From: Siphonodentalium dalli
Taxonomy: Eukaryota > Mollusca > Scaphopoda > Gadilida > Siphonodentaliidae
Direction of reading: 5' to 3'
Assembly (NCBI GenBank): GCA_032622095.1
Contig: CP136069.1
Location: 15,608,450-15,672,449, forward strand
Length of the DNA: 64,000 bases
Shown: positions 1 through 12,305 of the stretch, one piece after another
Numbering within the stretch: the first letter of the stretch is position 1
Layout: every line of letters begins with the position of its first letter
The notes under the pieces: generated by a model
Told to the model about the DNA's origin: nothing
Seen by the model: the letters and a program-made list of their open reading frames with translations, nothing else
Databases searched by the model: none
Made by a program: the position numbers and the translations under genes

Positions 1-259
1 GAAGTAAAAAAAATGGAATCTTGTTACCTTATTTTACGATGCAGATAACATAGAAGCCAACAACAACATTTGAGTACAGTTTCCCTTTCATAACATTCGG
101 CTGACCGGCCGCGATTGTTTTGGCCGTCTAAAGGTCGTTCCACACCGGGCGCGAGCGAGCGATTATTACGGCCGTTTTCTAACGTCCGTAGCAGTTGAAA
201 GCGCGCGATTTTTATGTTCACACCGCAAGCGACCGACTCGCTGACCACGAGGCGATTAT

Positions 260-926
260 GTGCCACCGCACACGCTGCGATTAAAATCGTAAGTGGGGAA
301 AATTGCAGGAGGAAGCATCCAATGCGCATGCCCACGACAATATCGTAGCCAAATCGTAGCAATCAAGCACTGTTTGATTTTACCAGGAAAATTGTGGCGT
401 GACCTTGGCAACGCGCGCGATCGTAGCTGTCACATGACCACTGTCGCACTGGTCATGTTGTAAATACCACGAAAAGAAAACATTCAAAAATGGCACAAAG
501 TTTACAAACTTCTTGCACTTACAAAAACGAGGCCACATTGGTGGAGATGTGGCGCGACAGGGAGTGCAGGCCTATACCACATATCAGGCAAGGAGTAGAG
601 GGCTGCCGCAATTGTTGAAATTCAATTGGGGCAGCTGAGCCTGTTGAGTTGACAGGTACAAAAATGTCAAAATTAAAAAAATATTCAATTTCACTTGAAC
701 TTTCAACATCAACTTGTTAGTTTATAACATTGAGATACATGCCATATGTATTTAGTTGCATACTGCGGAGAATGTGGGATAACATTTTTGCTATTATGTG
801 ATCGATCACGTTGATAAAATCGTAGCTGCGAACATCGCAGCACCGTAGCGTCTGCGGGCAAGCTACGATTTTTCCACCTACGATTTTCCCCACTTACGAT
901 TTTAATCGTAGCGTATGCGGTGGCAC
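260..926. mobile_element. 667-bp terminal-inverted-repeat element inserted in the foldback arm, TSD TAT
   Basis: The element starts GTGCCACCGCACACGCT and ends with the near-complement AGCGTATGCGGTGGCAC; the inverted ends extend about 40 bp and include a shared block CTTACGATTTTAATCG. TAT lies on both sides (257-259 and 927-929). The partner arm at about 8030-8055 reads straight through with a single TAT (GATTATAGCAG in complement), which is an empty site. There is no coding capacity. A 3-bp duplication fits PIF/Harbinger-like elements, although TAT is not their usual target, so the superfamily is uncertain. Confidence 0.75.
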
Positions 927-1099
927 TATAGCAGTGATTTTATGCTTCGCCGAATTCTCGCCTTGTTGCAAACCAGCGATATAATTTGACCGCTCTCAAA
1001 TAGGGTGTTTATCCGACCGTATTTTTTCTATTTGAGGACGACATACTCATTTGTCGCCACGATAATGGAGGACTTTAGCGAGAGGCTAATAATCGAAGT

Positions 1100-1212
1100 A
1101 CAACGCCATGTGTGTCTGTATGACACGTGTGTCTCTGTATGACTGTGTGTGTCTGTATAACTGTATGTATGTATGCCATGTGTGTCTGTATGACTGTATG
1201 TCTCTATGACCA
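1100..1212. repeat. Degenerate GTGTGTCTGTATGACT microsatellite (left arm)
   Basis: Tandem variations of TGTGTGTCTGTATGAC fill this stretch. The mirror copy in the right arm of the foldback lies at about 7754-7866 as CATACAGACACAC. The two arms differ in repeat number, so the repeats have changed length since the arms formed. Confidence 0.8.
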
Positions 1213-1396
1213 AATAATTAAACCATTTATTTTTGTGATTTTTCGTGACTGAAATTCCACCTTAGATTACTATACTCAGTTTATTCCTTGTAAAGAACAA
1301 AAATCATGGACCGTATAATCTGCTCCATTGGCTGGTGAATTATATTTTGGTATAATCAGGGGAAATGATAAAGAATATAACGAGGCTAGTTCATTT

Positions 1397-4300
1397 CAGC
1401 CAAACCTTGGCTGTTTATTTCACACCAGTTTCTGGGATAACCTGTGAGTCGACTGAGAACCTGCGTGTCAATTGAGGAGAACACACGGAGGATTTGTGTA
1501 AATGTTAGCCCAAACGACATTTCGAAGTAACGACGGGTTTGTTGTTTATTTCGAGGAATAATACCGCATCATATGAATTCAGCCCAAATATATTGACAGG
1601 TGTCAAGGGTCTAACTCTATACTGAGCAATAAAAAACTAATATTAATAAATACCGAGTATATTTAATTTAACGCCAATGGGTCGTTTATGTGCGTTTAAG
1701 AGTGTATTTATGCCTAAAGCAAAGTAAAATAACGATCTTAAAATGAATTGGCCGGTATATTTTATTAGTTATCAGGGTTACCAGGGTCGTAGTTGCATAA
1801 ATTACAATATATTTTATGTTTATGCTAAGATAACTTGATCGGTATTGAGGTTAACACAAATCCCATATATGGAAATTCCAAATATGGAAAGTGACGTGCG
1901 CAAAACAGATAAAACGACGAAATGTTGTCAAATTCCACGTCTGAATACGCGTCTTATTCTCACTTATACCGTGTTTATATCAGTGTTATTCTATGTGTTG
2001 TTGTGTATTGTATTACTTTGATCAAGGTTGCGCTTTTGTTATTCTCACAAAAGGTAAATTTGATGCGTGTTTGATGCGTGTTTACATTTCAAAATTGCGT
2101 CTGCCATCTACAGTAACACTAACAGTGCGACGGAATTCCACATGTCCGAGCGCCATTGACTGATTGATTCCTTAATTACGAGACTAATTTATCGAATGAG
2201 GTCAAATTTTCGCATATAACAAGACTCGTATGTTATTATGCACCATTCTGACGAGTGCCGACTTTCATTTCGCATTATTTTCGTTTTTATCGAAAAATAA
2301 TCGTTCTCTATGCCTATGCCATGGGCTGGAGATTCCCATGTAAAAATTTTCAACCAAAAAAAAATTCATTGTTTTGCCAATTTCAAGCTAGTTTATAGCA
2401 TGGTCATGGCATAATTTGGCCTAGCGAGTGTCGGTAGACGTTTCTTGAGTGTGCACAACAAAGTTTGGTCCCAACGAAGCAGGCTAAAATCCTGAAATTT
2501 GTCAATTTTACTTTGCGTGTGAAGAAAATATTCATTTAAACTTCCAAAATTGGTTGAAATATGCTCAACAACATTCAGTTGAATGGTGAGATTATTTATA
2601 GTCACCGACTAACTTCCACGATGAATCAAATTTGTTTTTATTGGTGACAATTATGTCGCGAGAGATAAAAATGTAAATTTTTTAAAGAAAATGTTAAATT
2701 TTAGCTCATTTTAAGACTTTAATTGCTTGTAGATCGGTGTTAATTATCTTCGTCAATGATGTCATGTCACGCTTGTTAATAATTCATTTGTTCGGAAATA
2801 CTTATTGGGGGTCGAAATGTATAAAATTTAACTACCACCACTTCCAAAAACAACACCGATAAACAATAACGCTCTTTGTTCCATGCAATGGAAATGGATA
2901 TTTATTGTCCTGATATCAGTGATATAAATGAATGCCTAAAATTAGTATTATCCTGAAATAAATTTATGCCACTTTGGCGAACATGGGAACCACGGTACAA
3001 TTTATGCCATTTAGGCACACTTCAGAGTGAAATCAGGGCTTATATTTCGGCGAGAATCCAAATCTAGATTCTCGTAAATATTCTTGCAAATTACCCTGGA
3101 TTCTCGTGAAAAAGTATATATGGATTCTCGCAAAATCAGATGAAATATATGCCCTGGAAATATAGCAAATCGTTTAATGCTTTAGAATTTTTGTTTTCGG
3201 AGATTTATATATATGCTTAAAGACATATTATGGACTTGTTATGGACTTTTTCGGGTGCGAGAAATTGATAAGTTAGTGCTCAGGCACTTTGCCAACCTGG
3301 GGAATGTTATCATTCTACTAACATCACTGAAAATTTCCAAAAAAATCTACCACACCACTTCATAGAGAACATCGTCTGAACTACTCCAAATTGTAAATAT
3401 TTACATCTCGATTCGGGGCGCAACTATCGGCTATAATTAAACAAAAATTATTTCGCCATCGAGAGTCATTGCATTTAACTAATATATAAGAATGACGTTG
3501 TGTATCATCCATTTAGATTAATATTCGTAACAAATAACTACTTTGAGAAAGATTATTCTTAATTTCTATTTGATCACTCTGCCCGTTGTCTGCCGGAGTG
3601 TTTCACATCACTTTAATCAAGGAAGACTGTTCAGAAAAACTGCATTTCAAGATCACCAAACAACTTTCCTTTTTAGGGCCACCACATCTTTCCAAAGATG
3701 TACTTCTTCCATTTTGCTATCAAAGACCGAAAAATGTCGTTAAACTAGAGATCCAAATACCCACTAAGGGCCCCTATATCTTGAAATATTAAAGACCGAG
3801 AATGTCGTTAAACTATAAAGACCGAAAAATGTCGTTAAACTAGAGATCCAAATACCCCCTATATCTTGAGATATTATAAAGACCGAAAAATGTCATTAAA
3901 CTATTAAAGACCGAAAAATGTCGTTAAACTACAAAGACCGAAAACTGTCGTTAAACTAGAGATTCAAACATCCCCATCCCCTATTTTTTTAGACAATTAA
4001 GAACGAAATATGTCGTTACACCATTAATACATAATTTGTGTTTATGAAAGTCTGGCACCCATTAGCAGTTTGTTTTCAGTTCATTTTAATATTCATTGGA
4101 ACGTAAACAATTATTCGCTGACAGAAATCATGTTAATATTGCCTTTCGTTACTGGTTTCCTCGACTCAAATATTTCTCACTGCTCAATACTTATAATTAA
4201 AAAAAATGTTCTGTGTTTTGTGTCACTTCTTAATAGCATTATGTATTCTGCTATTGACAAGAAAAAAAGTTGCAGTATACGTTAAATGTACGGAAGGCCT

Positions 4301-5506
4301 TGGTGCGTATCCTGTGAACATATTTTCACCTGCCAAAAACCGCTACAAACGAAAATAATATTCAAATATAGACATACTTTGTTAATATACAAATGTGAAA
4401 TATCTCATAAACAGTATGTTATTGTCGTAAATTTGACGATTGTTATTATGATGGTAAACATAAAGAGCGCTCTTTGTTGCTCAATTCCTTATTTGGAAAT
4501 AATAAAGAGCGTTTATACCATTTGTGTGTGATTAGCCAGTAGCATTGTGCTGCCTTATATAACACAAGCAGACTCTTGTTTAGGTAAAATTTAGTAGGTC
4601 TTTATGTGAGCATGATGTTTACGCGATTGTGATCGTATATTTGAACCAAAATGTATGCGTTTTAATATTTTTCTGTTTACGGTGTTCGGAACAAATATGA
4701 ATATTTTCGACAACTAAGCCCCCTCGTCCCTTTAATATAATTAATATAACATCCCTCATCCAATAATCTCCAAATTGCATATCTAATTTCAATCCTAGTT
4801 ACACGTCACGCCGCCCCTCATCATTTGCCAATTGTACACCCTTTTTTTTGCTGCTGCTGCAACTGTTCAATTTCTTTAAAAATTATTGAAAAAATGGCCC
4901 TCCCGCCCACCGACATTTACCTCTGATTTTTTTTTTATCATCGGTCCGCACCAAAATTGAGCACACGTCCCTATATAATATACCTATCTAAACCGAGTAT
5001 ACACGGTGGTGTACTATATCAACCGTTCATTTAACCGTTTAGGTAGCATATTTCCACGTAAAGGTTATCACGACAAATCCCTGCTGATCTGTTATTAATG
5101 AACCAAACACTTAACATGTCAACACACTCTGGCCCGCCAATGCTACAGTGTATAAACGTAACGGGGCAAATATGCACATTATATTGGCAGCTATCGAGAG
5201 CATTCGTCATCAGCAATCTGCTCACCCCTTTTAGCCGATACGATAGAAACTAAACGATTTGTTACTTCTAATTACCCGTACTTAATTACACTACTTGCGT
5301 GTTAATAAAGTACGACCCCATTACCACTAAAGGTGAAACATGGGATTTAGAACATTAATATTCACTCTTACATAGTTCCACATTCAAGGTTCGTCTTGTG
5401 TAATCGTATGTCAGTTGTAACGTTGTGAAACCGCAACCGAACTGAATTATTCTATTGCTAAATAGTTCATGGCTGACCTGATGCATGCATCTTAGTTTTC
5501 TTGTTC
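1397..5506. other. 4.1-kb unpaired segment interrupting the left foldback arm
   Basis: The left arm pairs with the right up to about 1396 (AACGAGGCTAGTTCAT) and resumes near 5507 (AAAAGACGTTGTG). In the right arm these blocks are adjacent (7555-7580). The intervening 4.1 kb is AT-rich and shows no convincing gene, no clear terminal inverted repeats and no obvious target duplication. It may be an insertion in the left arm or sequence deleted from the right arm. The ATGGTAAACATAAAGAGCG region (4440-4515) recurs in complement near 36180-36241, so part of it is dispersed repeat. Confidence 0.6.
3722..4010. repeat. Imperfect tandem repeat of AAAGACCGAAAAATGTCGTT
   Basis: The block AAAGACCGAAAAATGTCGTT followed by AAACT recurs about six times, mixed with a longer variant that contains AGAGATCCAAATACCC. 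Spacing is irregular (about 27 to 70 bp). No coding signal was seen. Confidence 0.7.
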
Positions 5507-7562
5507 GAAAAGACGTTGTGTTAAACACGATACAATGCATTCATCAACTAATACTAATCGGGTATTACCGGGTGGTGCACTCTTATAACTATAAAATGTG
5601 TAGAAACGATTACACATCAAATGTGTAAACCCGGTTAATACACATATCAATGTGTAGTTTTACATACAAATACATTGACCAAGTGCCGTTCTTCACATAA
5701 TGTGTACATTTTATTACACACAATTGTGTAAGAACGTAGAGCATGCGCATTGCGTGCCTTCAGTTTCATAGTCTGCTACATGACGGCAATATTGTTTGAG
5801 TATATTTTTTGGAATACAATCTACAGCGATCGTATATAGACAAGGAATGTAAGTTCAGAATTCCGACTTGTGAGTATAGTATTAATGATATATGAGGATT
5901 TATTTGTTAAAACGTTCATGAAGATTACTACTCTTACCCTTGTTTATATGATTGTTGTAATACGTTAATACTAATCACGTGCAACCACGCCACGACCCTG
6001 GTATGTTCAATTAAAACGAAAACTCACACATGACAGAGGAAAATATTACGTATCAGTGTACGCCATGAAAGTTTTAACATATAAATCTCCATTTGTCATG
6101 AATACTATTTACCCACAGTTCGGAATACTGAACTTACATTCTTGTTTACGATATACATATGTAAGAATTTACACACAATGTGTAAGGCATAGGTGTTGAT
6201 TTTATTCACACCAGTGTGTATAAATGTGTATAAATTGACCAATTTATTGTGTAAAATATGTTTAAGATCAAAAATGAATAATGGTTGTGTAGCAGCGCTA
6301 CACATTGTGTGTAGAAACCCTACACATTATTCATAAGAGTGTGGGGTGGGGGTATCCCCCACGCAGCCACCTGACTCCCTGAAATTAGCGTACACATATA
6401 ATAATAACCTGACTATCGCGCGCGACGAAGCGTTTCAATCGCTTGCGGTGTGAACATAAAAATCGCGCGCTTTGAACTGCTACAGGTTGTTCCACACCGG
6501 GCACGAGCGAGCGATTATAACGGCCGTTTTCTAACGCCCGTAGCAGTTCAAAGCGCGCGATTTTTATGTCCACACCCCAAGCGACTGAAACGCTTCGTCG
6601 CGCGCGATAGTCAGGTTATTATTCTGTGTGTACGCTAATTTCAGGGGAGTCAGGTGGCTGCATGGGGGATACCCCCACCCCACACACTTATAAGTGTTAT
6701 ATGACTAATGTGTAGGGTTTCTACAAACAACGTTTAGCCCTGCTACACAACCATTATTCATGTTTTATCTTAAACATATTTTACACAATAAATGGGTCAA
6801 TTTATACACATGTATACACACTGGTGTGCATAAAATCAACACCTATGCCTTACACATGTTGTGTAAATTCTTACACATATATATCGTAGACAAGAATGTA
6901 AAGTTCAGTATTCCCAACTGTGGGTATATGGTATTCATGGCAAATGGAGATTTATATGTTAAAACTTTCATGGCGTACAATGGTACGTAATATTTTGCTC
7001 TTTCATGTGTGAGTTTTCGTTTTAAATGAACAAACCATGGTCGTGGCGTGGTTGCACGTGATTAGTATTGACGTATTACAACAATCATATAAACAAGAGT
7101 AAGAGCAGTATTCGTCATGAAAGTTTTAACAAATATATCCTCATATATCATTAATACAATACTCACAAGTCGGAATTCTGAACTTACATTTCTTGTCTAC
7201 AATTTGTTTATTCTCGTCACTCAAAATTACATGGGTATTGAGACAGTAGTAAATTGTATTCCAAAACATATACTCAAACAATATCGTCGTCATGTAGCAG
7301 ACTATGAAACTGAAGGCACGCAATGCGCACGATCTACATTCTTACACAAGTGTGTGTAATAACATGTACACATTATGTGTAGAACGGCACTTGGTCAATG
7401 TATTTGTATGTAAAACTACACATTGCTATGTGTATTAACCGGGTTTACACATTTGATGTGTAATCGTTTCTACACATTAGTTATAATAGTGCTCCCACCT
7501 GGTAATACGCGATTATTATTAGTTGATGAATGCATTGTCTCATATTTACCACAACGTCTTTT
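5507..7562. repeat. Inner inverted-repeat core of the foldback element
   Basis: The two roughly 1-kb arms (5507-6484, 6541-7562) are near mirror images around a 56-bp spacer. Each arm is rich in small palindromic TGTGTA/TACACA motifs spaced tens of bases apart. Mirror landmarks include a GGGGGTATCCCCCA-type block on the left near 6350 and its counterpart near 6665. Small indels and substitutions separate the arms, so this is an aged rather than freshly made palindrome. No coding function is supported. Confidence 0.8.
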
Positions 7563-8241
7563 GGATGAACTAGCCTCGTTATATTCTTTATCATTTCCAC
7601 TGATTATACCAAAATATAATTCACCAGCCAATGGAGCAGATTATACGGTCCATGATTTTAGTTCTTTACAATGAATAAACTGAATATAGTAATCTAAGGT
7701 GGAATTTCAGTCACGAAAAATAACAAAAATAAATGGTTTAATTATTTGGTCATAGAGACATACAGTCATACAGACACACATGGCATACATGCATACATAC
7801 ATACATACAGTCATACATACACACACAGTCATACAGACACACATGTGTCATACAGACACACATGCGTAGTACTTCGATTATTAGCCTCTCGCTAAAGTCC
7901 TCCATTATCGCGGCAACAAATCAGTGTGCCGTCATCAAATAGAAAAATAACGGTCGTATAAACACCTATTTGAGAGCCATCCAATTATCTCGCTGGTTTG
8001 CAACAAAGCGACAATTCGACGAAGCATAAACTCACTGCTATAATCGCATCGTGGTCAGCGAGTCGGTCGCTTGCGGTGTGAACATAAATATCGCGCGTTT
8101 TGAACTGCTACGGACGTTAGAAAACGGCCGTTATAATCGCTCGCTCGCGCCCGGTGTGGAACAACCTTACGGACGTTAGAAAACGGCCGTTATAATCGCT
8201 CGCTCGCGCCCGGTGTGGAACGACCTTTACACAGATGTAAT

Positions 8242-8726
8242 CAGGTCAGGCACATAACGAATTCCACTATAATAGTGCTATTCCACTTTTATAATGGTAT
8301 ATGACAATTACCGTTTTCTGAATTTGATAAAAGAGGGATAATCCAAAATCATATTTCACGTAAATTATTGAAAATGTATACATATATTTTGTCCAGGAGA
8401 ATGATTAATCATGACGGTACACGATAAGCAACTCAATTAGCATTCAATTAGTTTAAATGTTGTTAATGAAGGAGCGATTGAGTTATCCTGTTATTGTCAT
8501 TTAGAAAGGAATATGTTGGTAATATTATTGAATAACAAAGTTGGCGCAAGAGATTGCGCAACGAATTTTGTCGGAAGATTGTTCCTTCGCTTCGATATTG
8601 TTAAGAGTGAAATTTGGCTATTCACTGGTGTGCGCCGTCTTCTATTCCCGACGCAAATACATGAGACATGAATATGTTATGGTCATATACCACTATTATA
8701 GTGGAATTCAGGATATGCCTGACCTG
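8242..8726. mobile_element. 485-bp MITE, copy 1, with 5-bp TSD GTAAT (hAT-like?)
   Basis: Termini are CAGGTCAGGC at the left and GCCTGACCTG at the right, continuing into a shared GAATTCCACTATAATAGTG block, so the inverted repeats are about 36 bp. GTAAT flanks both sides (8237-8241, 8727-8731). The termini include the self-palindrome CCACTATTATAGTGG. CAG-starting ends with a 5-bp duplication resemble some hAT-type non-autonomous elements; this assignment is inference. A second copy begins near 63513. Confidence 0.8.
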
Positions 8727-8731
8727 GTAAT

Positions 8732-9867
8732 TACACATAGTTAAGTGGTCCTGCTAATTGTCTATGGTGTTGGTGTGTCCTGCTTAATTTCTATGAAAGG
8801 GCAAATTGGTGCTGTTAAGAAAAGGTACCGTAATTACCGGGGAGTTCTGAAACTCTAAACCAATCGAAGAAGAGTCATTATGTGTATCACACATTCAAAA
8901 ACATACATGTATATTGTATATTTTGTGAAATTATTCAAGGGTTGCTAGGAATGTCCTAGACCGAGGGTAGGACTTAAACCACTGGTATGCATACAAGCGA
9001 TGATATTTCCTGGACACATGCGGTGGAGTCGGCTACAAGAGCCATAATAGTATGTCAACTAAATGTAAAGAAGATAATTGGTAGCTTAGCGGCGGAGTAT
9101 AAAATAAGAAATGCTGCTCACATAAAGGCTGTGTATGCCATGTGATAACTACGATGGAGTGTTTTGCAAGAAGTCTAAATGGTAAATTATAGTTATAAAT
9201 CACAGCAAAAATACTGTCATCACAGTTAACAAATGGGAGTACAAAGACGGTAACATGGTGTTGGGCCATTAACATTTTAGAAAGTCATTTGGAGCGTATA
9301 TATGCAACAGGCCGAATGAAGTTTGTAGCCAAATGGTTAAATTAGGTATTTAAATAGTATACATGTGTGTTGTAGAAGGGGAAAAAGAGATAGTGTATGA
9401 ATATGTAGTCTTAAGGAGAGGTGTAATATGTTAAAATAAAAATGTCACCGATATCATCATCAGTTACAAATATCCCGGTGACAAATCCTCTAAACGAAGA
9501 ACCACCGCTTTTCGGCACTAACTGTAAACCAATCGAATAACAACCATTATGTGTATCACACATTCAAAAACATACATGTATATTGTATAATGTATATTGC
9601 AAAATATTGTAAAAACGGCTCAGTAATGGTTGTTGCAAATCGATCATAATCAAGATGGCTATTCATGTCGTGTTACAAACACCAGCGGAGCTATACGTGT
9701 ATTATTAATATATATTTTAAACAATAAATATATTCTTTAATATTTCGTACAGACAACCGCGACAGTGACAGCTTTGGAAAAATATAACGGTACTGGTTCG
9801 TAACGTCTTCAGTTTGCCCTACCAGCATCATACTATCATAGCAATTCGCAGGTCTTCGCTCAGAAAA
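8732..9867. other. No gene seen; short dispersed repeat pair
   Basis: This stretch shows no gene. A block of about 60 bp containing ATTATGTGTATCACACATTC occurs at about 8862-8925 and again at about 9525-9590 in the same orientation. The rest is unremarkable AT-rich sequence. Confidence 0.5.
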
Positions 9868-10290
9868 CCCTGTGCCAATGCATTCTCTTATATATGCGAG
9901 TCGACCATAGGTCGCCTCGCATATATAAGAGAATGCATTGTCCTAACAGTCTTTTTTATCATTTTTTTATTATAAAATTTTCTTACATTCTTTAACAATT
10001 TTTAGGACATAAAATAAAAAAAACCATCCAGAGTGTCAATAACCCTGCAGGGAGCCTCACGCATATATAGAAGCATGTGTACTGAGTGTCGTCTGCTCAT
10101 GTTTGTCTGGGGCTCTGTATGGGTGAAATTATAAAATTGTTAAAGAATATAAGAAAAAAATTATTAAAATTGTAAAAAATTGTAAAAAATAATAACAAAT
10201 GATGAAAAATTGTTAGGCCAATGCATTCTCTTATATATGCGAGGCGACTTATGGTCGACTCGCATATAAAAGAGAATGCATTGGCACAGG
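9868..10290. mobile_element. Double-hairpin element, copy 1
   Basis: Two 69-bp palindromes (9868-9946 and 10217-10290) sit as outward-facing ends CCCTGTG...CACAGGG around an AT-rich spacer. Each palindrome has a 27-bp perfect stem, then 6 more pairs with one mismatch, and a 3-base loop (ATA or TAT). The spacer contains a copy of the small CCCTGCAGGGAGCC element (about 10043-10130). The right flank continues into CGGACTTGGCACTGAAAGGG then TTAA (to about 10337), the end of a TTAA-type MITE whose left end is missing here. Confidence 0.8.
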
Positions 10291-10337
10291 GTATATGGGT
10301 TGATACAAAAATCGGACTTGGCACTGAAAGGGTTAAA

Positions 10338-10930
10338 GACAACAGCATCACATAACAGTACCAGTTAATAGTGTTTGAAAGTATTGGATTGTTCCCTGTT
10401 ATTTGTGTTAGTCAAATGAACGTGTGGCTCTTTAACAGACTGGGTTCTCTCAGATCGGTATTTTTCACGAAGATCCCACAATCTTTTAAAAAGGAATCGA
10501 AGTGGTTTTATAACACAATTATATCACATGAAACCCCTATTATATCATTACAAAAGCCATAATATATTTTCTTATCTCCCACTAGTGAATAATAAGCGAT
10601 TGCTTCCCGCCAACTTGGCAGCGTTCCAACAAAAATGACTTTACATTGCATCAGGCGGATTAATATTATTTCTTAAAACCGCACATAGCAACAACACCAG
10701 AAATGCAAAATGATTGCTGTGTTCATTAAAGTTAAAACATCGTCCAACGCCGTTGCACTAACCAACTATATTTTCCATAGACAGTTCGAGCGCGCAATAC
10801 TGTTGTACACACGGTTGTGGAGCGTCTCAGCCAACAATGGGAATGTGTGCATTTTTAAGCTTCAGTTATTGATTTTGAGGCATAAAGCTCTAGTTTGTTT
10901 CAAGTGATATACAAGATTTTCAACTCGTTA
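10338..10930. other. No gene or recognised repeat seen
   Basis: This is AT-rich sequence with only short open frames lacking codon bias, splice context or recognisable motifs. Confidence 0.4.
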
Positions 10931-10932
10931 AG

Positions 10933-11048
10933 TTGGGATATAAGATTTTATGAAACTCGTTCGATAAGTTTGATTTATCGATAAATTTGTTAGATATGAC
11001 TCGTTGTGAATCAAATTTATCAAATTCGTTTCATAAAATCTTATATCC
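10933..11048. repeat. Inverted repeat (about 40-bp arms)
   Basis: GGGATATAAGATTTTATGAA on the left is mirrored by the complement of the block ending ATCTTATATCCCA on the right. Between them is AT-rich sequence with further pairing. It looks like a small foldback MITE; no target duplication was identified. Confidence 0.7.
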
Positions 11049-11077
11049 CATCATAATTCGTTGGAGATCCTCTATAT

Positions 11078-11140
11078 TACATACAATTACATACAATTAC
11101 ATACAATTACATACAATTACATACAATTACATACAATTAG
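11078..11140. repeat. Decanucleotide microsatellite (ATACAATTAC)6
   Basis: Six consecutive ATACAATTAC units are present, the last ending in G. Because the period is not a multiple of three, the repetitive peptide it would encode is meaningless. Confidence 0.95.
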
Positions 11141-11165
11141 ACTGATTTTGTTCTTATTTTCAATA

Positions 11166-11620
11166 TTAACCCATTCAGTGCCAGGTCCGAATTTTGTATC
11201 AACCCATATACCCTGTGCCAATGCATTCTCTTATATATGCGAGTCGACCATAGGTCGCCTCGCATATATAAGAGAATGCATTGGCCTAACAATTTTTCAT
11301 CATTTGTTATTGTTTTTTACAATTTTTTACAATTTTAATAATTTGTTCTCATATTCTTTAACATACTTATTTTGTAGGTTTAGTGCCAGGGAATCTTACG
11401 TTTTTCATGGGCATCAAAATTATTACTATGAATACTTGGTGATAGTTTTGAGTTATAACATGCCCCTGAGGTGTTATCTAGTTTGTTTTAAAATTCGCTA
11501 TAGCATGCTTAAGCATACCCAAAAAAAATTCAACCCAAACAAATCTAAAAAAAAATAAATTTGTTTTTTGTTTTTTTAGCGCCGATTTTACAGATCGGCC
11601 CCTGGCACTGAAAGGGTTAA
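11166..11620. mobile_element. TTAA-flanked piggyBac-like MITE (CCCTTTCAGTGCCA family) carrying one hairpin
   Basis: TTAACCCATTCAGTGCCAGG at the left is answered by CCTGGCACTGAAAGGGTTAA at the right. TTAA target sites with CCC-starting ends are the hallmark of piggyBac-type transposition. One palindrome of the recurrent 69-bp family lies inside (11211-11285), followed by the AT-rich half-spacer. There is no transposase. A related single end (TTAACCCTTTCAGTGCCA) occurs at 50304, and another right end near 10318-10337. Confidence 0.8.
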
Positions 11621-11935
11621 CAATAATTTTCGCCCCGTCAAAACTATTGTTACAGTACGTAGACAGTGGAATTACCTACAAAAGTCCATTTTTTCCTAAT
11701 AATATACCAAAATTTTACGACAAACACACTGTTAAACTTCGGATGACGTTGAAGCATTTTAACATACATTTTAACATACATTTACTAAACGATTGGTGAC
11801 GTTTGTTGGTAAATCACCGTAACAGTTTATAGACATAACAACCATTTCAATACGCGTAAGTGCGCTATTGGAGAACTATCAATAATGAATATGTGACCCG
11901 CCATATCAAATCCAGTCGTAAGTCGGGATTTTTTT

Positions 11936-12305
11936 ACCCTGTGCCAATGCATTCTCTTATATATGCGAGTCGACCATAGGTCGCCTCGCATATATAAGAG
12001 AATGCATTGGCCTAACAATTTTTTACAATTTTAATAATTTTTTCTTGTATTCTTTAACAATTTTATAATTTCACCTGTACAGAGCCCCAGACAAACATGA
12101 GCAGACGACACTCTTATATATGCTTCTATATATGTGTGGGGCTCCCTGCAGGGTAATGGATGTTTTTTATTTTATGTCCTAAAAATTGTCAGAAACATTT
12201 ATTTAAAAAAAATGATAAAAAATTGTTAGGCCAATGCATTCTCTTATATATGCGAGGCGACCTATGGTCGACTCGCATATATAAGAGAATGCATTGGCAC
12301 AGGGT
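11936..12305. mobile_element. Double-hairpin element, copy 2, with nested small TTAA-type MITE
   Basis: Palindromes at 11936-12013 and 12229-12305 form the two ends. The spacer carries a reverse-oriented copy of the small element (about 12079-12165, ending GGCTCCCTGCAGGGTAATGG) followed by GATGTTTTTTATTTTATG. The same order of pieces is found next to exon B of the minus-strand gene. Confidence 0.85.

Larger units (their letters stand above)
131..8229. mobile_element. Giant foldback (long inverted-repeat) element, about 8.1 kb
   Basis: The ends are mutual inverted repeats: the left begins AAGGTCGTTCCACACCGGG near 131 and the right ends with its complement near 8229, with TA just outside each end. 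Sequence from 131-259 and 927-1396 pairs with 7565-8229, and 5507-6484 pairs with 6541-7562, so most of the element folds back on a centre near 6510. The end motif (GC-rich, with GCGAGCGAGCGATTAT) recurs at the centre (6485-6610) and twice in tandem at the right end (8092-8229), suggesting several rounds of insertion or rearrangement. No transposase frame is visible; short open frames in both arms are mirror translations of the repeat. The family is not recognised. The inverted structure is seen directly; calling it one mobile element is inference. Confidence 0.7.

Noticed and set aside
11061-11558. 165-codon plus-strand open frame
   Set aside because: It is made of the decanucleotide microsatellite, a MITE end and one 69-bp palindrome; no independent coding signal.
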